Below are positions 1 to 4,235 of a stretch of DNA of 5,299 bases, in pieces (position 1 is the first letter of the stretch; each line of letters opens with the position of its first letter). The stretch comes from an uncultured Clostridia bacterium (GTDB lineage: Bacteria > Bacillota > Clostridia > Christensenellales > Borkfalkiaceae). A model generated the notes under the pieces. It made no database searches, was not told the DNA's origin, and saw only the letters and a list, made by a program, of their open reading frames with translations. A program made the translations under genes and the position numbers. Location of the stretch: contig CAKQMM010000104.1 in the NCBI GenBank assembly GCA_934254755.1, positions 1-5,299 of the forward strand. The letters run 5' to 3'.

Positions 1-1620
1 GCCCGATGAGCCCCTGTTTTCAGTTTTTACAAATGCCGAGCTAACGCTTAAAGCGGGCTTTTTAGGCGAAGCGTCGAACTCTCCGCAAAATTCGGGCGAA
101 GGCGCGTCCGCGTCGCTTAAAGCGTAGCCGAACTCTTCGTCAAAAGCCGCCTCCGGTGCGGTTTTACGCGGTTTTTCGTCAGCAACGGGCAAGTTATCGT
201 CAGCCGCAATTTTATTTTCAGTTTCGTATCCTGCGGCGGGCTCGCCCGTAATTTCAACCGCGACGGGTCTTAACTCCCCTTTCGCGGGAAGGGTGACGGG
301 CTTATTTTCCATCGCTAAGCCGTCGCCCGATTTTATTTGAACGGTCTTTATTTCCGCCGTTTTTACTTCGGGTGCTTTAATCAACGCATCGTTTTGCGCG
401 TTAAGCGTTTCTTCGCCCTTAAAAATCACCTTAGGCGGTTCTTTAACTACGGTTACGCCGGTTTCTTTGAGTTCTTTAATTTGCCGTTCGAGCTCGCCGA
501 TACGCGCCAAAAGCGCGTCTATATCGTAGTCCGTTTCGGGAAGAGCCGCTTTTAGTAAAGCCGTTTCAAACACGGTGCGCGGGTCGAGGGAGTAACGGGC
601 GTTGTTTTCAACCGTCGATAAAATATCCATCGCGCGGAGAAGCTTTCTTTCCCCGACGGACTCCGCCGTAGCTTTTTCCGTCAAAAATCTGTCTTTGGGG
701 ATATTTAATAAATTCTCTGCGTTTTTGACCGATTTTATAATGCCCAAATCGCGCATGTACGAAAGTAAGTCGCGACAAACGACGTTTACGCTTTTACCCG
801 ACGCCGTTAAACTGTCCGCAATCGTTAAAATCGCGCCCGCGTCGGACGAAAACACCGCGCGGGAAAGCCCGTCCAAAACGGAAATATCCGTCGCGCCCAA
901 AACGTCTAACACGTCGTTATAAGTAAGCTTTCCTTCCCCGTAAGATATAAGGGTGTCGGCAACCGATAACGCGTCGCGCACGCTGCCGTTGCCCGCTTTC
1001 GCGATTGCTCCTATCGCGTCTAAGTCGTAACTTTTGTCGAGTTCGTCGTAAATTTTCTTTATGAGTTCCGCGATTTTTTCGGTGGAAACGAGTTTAAAAT
1101 CAAACCGCATACAACGCGATAAAATCGTCGCGGGAATTTTTTGCGGCTCGGTCGTAGCGAGAATGAAAATTGCGTGCGCGGGCGGCTCTTCAAGCGTTTT
1201 TAAAAGCGCGTTGAAAGCTTCCGTCGTGAGCATGTGAACTTCGTCGATAATGTAAACTTTATATTTTACGCCGACGGGAGGGAATTGCACGTTGTCGCGA
1301 ATAGCACGCACGTTTTCGACTTTGTTGTTTGAAGCCGCGTCCATTTCGACGACGTTCAAATCGCTCGGGTTTTCTAAAATTTTGCACGCCGCGCAAGTCT
1401 TGCAAGGCGAACCGTCCACGGGGTTTAAGCAGTTTACCGCTTTTGCTAAAATTTTAGCAAGAGTCGTTTTACCCGTGCCGCGCGCGCCGCAAAATAGGTA
1501 AGCGTGCCCGACGTTTTTACTTTTAATTTGATTCGTAAGCGTTCTTACGATAGCGTCCTGCCCGATAACTTCCTGAAAAGTGGTGGGGCGGAAACGCCGA
1601 TATAGCGCTAAATACGACAT
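1..1620 (-). CDS. dnaX: DNA polymerase III subunit gamma/tau, clamp-loader ATPase (3' end beyond window)
   Basis: DnaX is the ATP-driven motor of the clamp loader, which opens the beta clamp, loads it on primed DNA and ties polymerase to the replisome. The 540 visible residues begin MSYLALYRRFRP, the usual DnaX start. Walker A is GARGTGKT (45-52). A four-cysteine zinc module follows (C64, C73, C76, C79). Walker B is IIDEVHM (D126, E127), the sensor-1 region is LATTEP (154-159), the arginine finger lies in SRC (R169) and sensor 2 in GSVRDALS (R215). The collar domain runs to about residue 355. A short charged helical stretch (about 366-386) then leads into an acidic, Ala/Pro/Lys-rich, probably disordered tail that is still open at the window edge. 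The start ATG lies one nucleotide after the sigH stop, with GGAG six nucleotides upstream, so translation is probably coupled to sigH. I saw no A-AAA-AAG-type slippery heptamer in the visible part. Identity is essentially certain; only the C-terminal extent is unknown. Confidence 0.97.
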   Translation of the reverse strand, partial: MSYLALYRRFRPTTFQEVIGQDAIVRTLTNQIKSKNVGHAYLFCGARGTGKTTLAKILAKAVNCLNPVDGSPCKTCAACKILENPSDLNVVEMDAASNNKVENVRAIRDNVQFPPVGVKYKVYIIDEVHMLTTEAFNALLKTLEEPPAHAIFILATTEPQKIPATILSRCMRFDFKLVSTEKIAELIKKIYDELDKSYDLDAIGAIAKAGNGSVRDALSVADTLISYGEGKLTYNDVLDVLGATDISVLDGLSRAVFSSDAGAILTIADSLTASGKSVNVVCRDLLSYMRDLGIIKSVKNAENLLNIPKDRFLTEKATAESVGERKLLRAMDILSTVENNARYSLDPRTVFETALLKAALPETDYDIDALLARIGELERQIKELKETGVTVVKEPPKVIFKGEETLNAQNDALIKAPEVKTAEIKTVQIKSGDGLAMENKPVTLPAKGELRPVAVEITGEPAAGYETENKIAADDNLPVADEKPRKTAPEAAFDEEFGYALSDADAPSPEFCGEFDASPKKPALSVSSAFVKTENRGSSG

Positions 1621-1621
1621 A

Positions 1622-2182
1622 TTACGCTCCGATAACGTTTATTATTTTTTTTCTTGCCCGAAACAGCGCGCTGTCAACCGCCTTTTCGGTCTTAGTTAAT
1701 TTTTCGGCAATTTCGGCATAGGTAAGCCCCGACAGATACAAGCTTAAGACCAAAATTTCGTTCTTCGTTAAAGCGGCGTAAATTTTAAGTTTTAACTCGT
1801 CGCCTCGCTCTTTATCGACTATAGTTTCTTCCGGCGTGTGATAGAAAAACCCCAGCGCGTCCAAAACGCCGATATCGCTGCTTTCGTTAAGCGGACCGTT
1901 CTTTTTGCCCGCAAACTTTTTAACGGCGTTTAAAACGCTCGTTTTAATGCACACGGAAGCGTAAGTTTTAAAACTCCCCGCCCCCTCTTTATAACCGTTC
2001 ACCGCTTTGATAAGCCCGAACATTCCTTCCTGAATAAGGTCTTCGCTTTCCGCGCCGAGAAGGTATAAGTTGCGGCAGTAAAACTTGACTAAGTTTTTAT
2101 ACCGCGAGTATAGTTCGTTGAAAGCGGCTTCGTCGCCCGACAAATATTGTTTAACGAGCGCTTCGTCGGACTTATTTTGCAT
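1622..2182 (-). CDS. sigH: RNA polymerase sigma factor, SigH (Spo0H) type
   Basis: This is a 186-residue sigma-70 family protein that should direct RNA polymerase to a subset of promoters. Region 2 spans about residues 18-90. It includes the core-binding and -10 recognition stretch with EDLIQEGMFGLIKAV (47-61) and SFKTYASVCIKTSVLNAVKK (70-89). A short linker (90-135) contains GPLNESSDIG. Region 4 (about 136-182) has a helix-turn-helix, LTYAEIAEKLTKTEKAVDSA, that would read the -35 element. The pattern LIGA-(S/D)-ED-(I/L)-QEGM-GL followed by a PLN linker fits Bacillus SigH better than ECF factors, and SigH normally sits behind rlmB in Bacillota. In Bacilli and Clostridia SigH controls transition-phase and early sporulation genes. 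At 186 residues it is shorter than B. subtilis SigH (about 218), mainly at the N-terminus and linker. The ATG at 2182 has AAAGGA six nucleotides upstream and overlaps rlmB by 11 nt. Family is sure; the SigH assignment rests on motif resemblance plus synteny. Confidence 0.88.
   Translation of the reverse strand: MQNKSDEALVKQYLSGDEAAFNELYSRYKNLVKFYCRNLYLLGAESEDLIQEGMFGLIKAVNGYKEGAGSFKTYASVCIKTSVLNAVKKFAGKKNGPLNESSDIGVLDALGFFYHTPEETIVDKERGDELKLKIYAALTKNEILVLSLYLSGLTYAEIAEKLTKTEKAVDSALFRARKKIINVIGA
1627..1630 (-). promoter_or_regulatory. Shine-Dalgarno of dnaX inside the sigH 3' end
   Basis: GGAG sits in the last codons of sigH and is separated from the dnaX ATG by six nucleotides, a good distance. 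It supports the ATG at 1620 as the true start and implies that ribosomes finishing sigH can reinitiate on dnaX. Confidence 0.7.
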
Positions 2183-2903
2183 TTTTTATCCTTTGGCGAA
2201 CGCACTCGAACACCGCTATCGCCGTTGCGACAGACGCATTCAGCGAATTCACCTTACCGAACATCGGGATAGTTAATATCCCGTCGCACTTTTCTTTCGT
2301 GAGCCTGTTTACGCCCGTATCTTCGCCGCCGACGACGATAGCCGTTTTTCCGCGCAAATCGCTGTCGTAAACGCTGCCGCCGCCCACTTCGAGCGCGTAC
2401 GTCCACACGCCCGCCGCCGTTATTTTTTCAATCGCGGCGTTAACGTTCGTAACCCGCGCTATTTTAACGTGGTTCGCGCCGCCTGCGGAAACGCGCATAA
2501 CCGTTTCCGTCACCTGCGCCGAACGGCGTTTGCCGATGATTATTCCGTCCGCCCCCGCGCACTCGGCAACCCTTATGATGCTGCCTAAATTGTGAGGGTC
2601 TTCTATCCCGTCCAGCACTAAAAGCAAGGCTTCCTGCTTGTTTGCGACCGCGTCTATCATCTCGTCGAAATCGGCGTACTCGTAATCGCTAGTGTAGGCG
2701 ATAAAGCCTTGGTGACGCTTCGTTTCGCTCTCTTTATCGATAACCGCTTTTTCAACGTATTGCACTTTGACGCCGCGCTTCACCGCGTCGTTCACGACGG
2801 CGCGCGACTGCTCGTCCCTTTGTCCGTTTTCAACCAGAATTTTATCAATCGTTTTATCCGTTTTTAAAAGTTCGCGTACGGCGTTTCTGCCTTCAACTTT
2901 CAT
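2172..2903 (-). CDS. rlmB: 23S rRNA (guanosine-2'-O-)-methyltransferase RlmB, TrmH/SpoU family
   Basis: This 243-residue SPOUT-class enzyme should use S-adenosylmethionine to methylate a ribose 2'-OH in domain V of 23S rRNA (G2251 in E. coli numbering). The N-terminal RNA-binding domain (about 1-75) starts with the typical EGRNAVRELL. The catalytic knot domain carries motif 1, LDGIEDPHNLGSIIRVAE (97-114), with N105 and the catalytic-type R111. Motif 2 is GGEDTGV (192-198), and motif 3 is IPMFGKVNSLNASVATAIA (212-230), which supplies the knotted SAM site. Length matches the family. The ATG at 2903 has a strong AAAGGAG six nucleotides upstream, and the gene overlaps mrnC by 11 nt and sigH by 11 nt. 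The mrnC-rlmB pair is conserved in Bacillota and both products act on 23S rRNA. The exact target nucleotide is inferred from the family and not shown by the sequence. Confidence 0.93.
   Translation of the reverse strand: MKVEGRNAVRELLKTDKTIDKILVENGQRDEQSRAVVNDAVKRGVKVQYVEKAVIDKESETKRHQGFIAYTSDYEYADFDEMIDAVANKQEALLLVLDGIEDPHNLGSIIRVAECAGADGIIIGKRRSAQVTETVMRVSAGGANHVKIARVTNVNAAIEKITAAGVWTYALEVGGGSVYDSDLRGKTAIVVGGEDTGVNRLTKEKCDGILTIPMFGKVNSLNASVATAIAVFECVRQRIKNAK
2189..2194 (-). promoter_or_regulatory. Shine-Dalgarno of sigH inside rlmB
   Basis: AAAGGA lies within the last codons of rlmB, six nucleotides before the sigH ATG at 2182. It fixes that start and the 11-nt overlap with rlmB. Confidence 0.75.
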
Positions 2904-3348
2904 TATTCTCTCCTTTAGTTTCCGTTTTGCCGTTTTCGGGCAAGATAAACCCCGCTCGGCTCAATAAGTCCGCAAGCCGCTTTAATTGTCCGCTTAAATA
3001 CAAATAACCTATCAACGCTTCGAGCCCCGTGGACTTGACGTAATCGTGCACGTCGGCATGCTTTGCGTGGGTAGCTTTTTTTGCGTTCCTGCCCCGCTTA
3101 TAAACGTATAACTCGTCTTCGGTAAGTTCGGGGATAAGCCTGTCCGCAAAATTCGCCTGCGCCGTAGCGCAAACTATCCCGGACGCTTTGCGGTTCAAAA
3201 CGTCGCCTTTTTCGTCTTTTAAAAACACTAAATTTTCTCTCACGAACAAGGTGTAAACCGCGTCCCCCACGAAAGCAAGGGTTACGGGGCTGATTTTTTT
3301 AACGTCGGCAAGACTTAACCCGTCGTTTAACAAAAAAACGCTTTTCAT
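2893..3348 (-). CDS. mrnC: Mini-ribonuclease III
   Basis: Mini-III is a dimeric RNase III-like endonuclease without the double-stranded RNA binding domain. In B. subtilis it matures the 5' and 3' ends of 23S rRNA. From the ATG at 3348 the protein has 151 residues, close to the usual 130-150. The RNase III signature is spread over TLAFVGDAVYTLFVRE (23-38), where D29 is the expected metal-binding acid. KRGRNAK (84-90) is the Mini-III hallmark, and TGLEALIGYLYL (107-118) contains the second catalytic acid, E110. The C-terminal tail after about 134 is polar and non-conserved. The reading frame extends upstream to ATG 3369 and to a TTG at 3417, but those add a basic stretch not expected in the family, so I prefer 3348. 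No convincing Shine-Dalgarno precedes any of these starts. The gene heads the packed block mrnC-rlmB-sigH-dnaX. Function is confident; the exact start is not. Confidence 0.92.
   Translation of the reverse strand: MKSVFLLNDGLSLADVKKISPVTLAFVGDAVYTLFVRENLVFLKDEKGDVLNRKASGIVCATAQANFADRLIPELTEDELYVYKRGRNAKKATHAKHADVHDYVKSTGLEALIGYLYLSGQLKRLADLLSRAGFILPENGKTETKGENNES
2910..2916 (-). promoter_or_regulatory. Strong Shine-Dalgarno of rlmB inside mrnC
   Basis: AAAGGAG, the best ribosome binding site in the window, is embedded in the last codons of mrnC six nucleotides before the rlmB ATG. It decides the rlmB start and shows that the overlap with mrnC is real. Confidence 0.8.
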
Positions 3349-3350
3349 AA

Positions 3351-3362
3351 ACTTAATTAAGT
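3351..3362. repeat. 12-bp perfect palindrome just before mrnC start
   Basis: ACTTAATTAAGT is a perfect palindrome ending two nucleotides before the preferred mrnC ATG, where a Shine-Dalgarno would be expected. It could be an operator half-site pair or chance in AT-rich sequence. No known regulator is recognised. Confidence 0.4.
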
Positions 3363-3390
3363 ATATCATAATCGGGCGTTTTTTACAACG

Positions 3391-3417
3391 GTTATACCGA
3401 TATTTTTTAATTTTCAA
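3391..3417 (-). promoter_or_regulatory. Weak candidate promoter for the mrnC-rlmB-sigH-dnaX block
   Basis: Reading toward mrnC, TTGAAA (3412-3417) matches the sigma-A -35 box at five of six positions and TATAAC (3391-3396) matches the -10 box at five of six, but the spacer is only 15 bp. A second -10-like TATGAT lies at 3365-3370 without a good -35. The gap between cwlD and mrnC is the only sizeable non-coding stretch here, so a promoter for the downstream block is expected in it. This particular assignment is tentative. Confidence 0.25.
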
Positions 3418-3423
3418 TTAAAA
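3405..3423. repeat. AT-only inverted repeat, 8-bp arms
   Basis: On the minus strand TTTTAATT-GAA-AATTAAAA forms perfect 8-bp arms around a three-base loop. The stem has no GC pairs and no T-run follows it in the direction of transcription, so it is a poor terminator. It overlaps the candidate -35 box of mrnC. Confidence 0.35.
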
Positions 3424-3460
3424 GCGAAAATTTGCGACCGATTCGGCGTTTTGCTTTAAT

Positions 3461-3522
3461 ACCGCGCTCGCGTTTATAGACCGCTTCTACGCGTTTACAA
3501 ACATTTTTACGCGTTTATAAAC
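3461..3522 (-). repeat. Three spaced copies of a GTTTATAAACGCG box
   Basis: On the minus strand the 13-mers GTTTATAAACGCG (3510-3522), GTTTGTAAACGCG (3490-3502) and GTCTATAAACGCG (3469-3481) follow one another with periods of 20 and 21 bp. Each differs from the first copy by at most one base. The core GTTTATAAAC is a perfect palindrome. The first copy encodes the last residues of the amidase (IN-A) and the next two are intergenic. Spacing of about two helical turns would place all three boxes on one DNA face, as in arrayed operators. A decayed tandem duplication of the amidase 3' end is the simpler alternative. I know of no regulator with this site. Confidence 0.6.
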
Positions 3523-4199
3523 TCTATATAAGCGTTCGCGCCGCTGAATATCGCGGCGGCAAGGGCCTTCTGATAGGTTTCGTCCTGCAACATAACCTCG
3601 TCGTCGGGGTTAGATAAAAAACCGCACTCGGCAATAATCGCGGGGTAATCGCTTTCGCGCAAAATATAGTAATCTCCGCTAAGTTCGTGATAAGTGCGCT
3701 TAGCGGTGGGCATTAAATTAAGCGCGTTCTGAACGCTTCGGGCAAGGAATTCGCTCTCTTTCGAGCGAGGCTTAAAAAACACCTGCGCGCCGCGGCGGGA
3801 AGATAGGCTATACTTGTTGATATGCACGCTTATCACCGCTTCGGGTTTAGCGGAATTTATTATTTCGACCCGCTTTTTTAAATCTCTTAATTTAAACCCG
3901 TCCGACTCGTCGCCGTAAAGTCCGTTTTCGTCCACACGCGTCATTATAACCGTGTAGCCGTTATTTTCAAATTCCGCCTTTAAAAACTTTGCTATCGCTA
4001 AGTTTATTTCCGCTTCTATCGCGCCCGTTTTAACGCCGACCGCTCCGCCGTCCGCACCGCCGTGCCCCGCGTCTATAACCACTCGCTTAAACACCGTTAA
4101 AGAGTTAGCCGCCGATATTTTTTTAACCGTAACCGCCAAAAACGGAACGGCGAGTATAAGTGCGGCAAGTATGGGGACTATCACTTTTTTAATACGCAT
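3507..4199 (-). CDS. cwlD: N-acetylmuramoyl-L-alanine amidase, CwlD type (amidase_3)
   Basis: This enzyme should cut the amide bond between N-acetylmuramic acid and the stem peptide. The CwlD subgroup makes muramic-delta-lactam in the spore cortex together with PdaA. Of 230 residues, a basic start (MRIKK) and a hydrophobic segment (about 6-25) form a signal peptide or membrane anchor, so it acts outside the membrane. The amidase_3 domain (39-227) opens with RVVIDAGHGGADGGAVG. Zinc ligands are predicted at H46, E62 (GAIEAEIN) and H126 (SVHIN), and the catalytic glutamate is E191 in IAECGFLSNPDDE. GAQVFF (137-142) is also typical. The size is close to B. subtilis CwlD and there is no SH3, SPOR or LysM domain. 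An in-frame TAA two codons upstream rules out a longer start. The upstream gene ends 36 nt away, so cotranscription with it is plausible. The amidase activity call is firm; CwlD rather than another small amidase_3 enzyme is likely but not proven. Confidence 0.87.
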   Translation of the reverse strand: MRIKKVIVPILAALILAVPFLAVTVKKISAANSLTVFKRVVIDAGHGGADGGAVGVKTGAIEAEINLAIAKFLKAEFENNGYTVIMTRVDENGLYGDESDGFKLRDLKKRVEIINSAKPEAVISVHINKYSLSSRRGAQVFFKPRSKESEFLARSVQNALNLMPTAKRTYHELSGDYYILRESDYPAIIAECGFLSNPDDEVMLQDETYQKALAAAIFSGANAYIEFINA

Positions 4200-4200
4200 A

Positions 4201-4228
4201 CCTTATTTTATTCGCTCCCGCCGCGGGG
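4201..4228 (-). promoter_or_regulatory. Poorly spaced ribosome binding region and GC hairpin before cwlD
   Basis: Before the cwlD ATG (4199) there is GGAG with a 15-nt spacer (4215-4218) and AAGG with only one nucleotide spacer (4201-4204); neither is optimal. The GGAG partly lies in the 3' arm of a small CCCG-CGG-CGGG hairpin (4217-4227). No T-run follows the hairpin, so it is not a terminator. Translation of cwlD may be weak or coupled to the gene upstream. Confidence 0.35.
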
Positions 4229-4235
4229 TATAACG

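Noticed and set aside
61..420. Programmed -1 frameshift site making a short gamma form of DnaX
   Set aside because: A-runs such as CCTAAAAAGCC near residues 519-522 and GTGATTTTTAAG near 398-401 do not fit the X-XXY-YYZ rule in the zero frame, and no strong downstream hairpin was seen. A site beyond the window edge cannot be excluded.
337..922. Open frames on the plus strand inside dnaX (337-555 and 602-922)
   Set aside because: They lie entirely antisense to conserved dnaX sequence, have no ribosome binding site of note, and their translations show no recognisable domain; they follow from the codon bias of the real gene.
1292..1501. Plus-strand open frame opposite the DnaX ATPase core
   Set aside because: It is antisense to the Walker A, zinc-module and Walker B-proximal region, and its sequence is explained by that conservation.
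2085..2967. Plus-strand open frames opposite sigH, rlmB and mrnC (2085-2276, 2767-2967)
   Set aside because: They cross the junctions of well-supported minus-strand genes and have no protein features of their own.
3349..3417. N-terminally extended MrnC starting at TTG 3417 (174 residues)
   Set aside because: The added 23 residues are basic, overlap the likely promoter and are not expected in Mini-III proteins, and the TTG has no ribosome binding site.
3405..3440. Intrinsic terminator after cwlD
   Set aside because: The only clear inverted repeat there is AT-only with no following T-run in the direction of transcription, so it does not qualify; read-through into mrnC remains possible.
4217..4227. 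Terminator hairpin between the aminotransferase and cwlD genes
   Set aside because: The stem is only four GC pairs with a three-base loop and is followed by an A-rich stretch rather than Ts.
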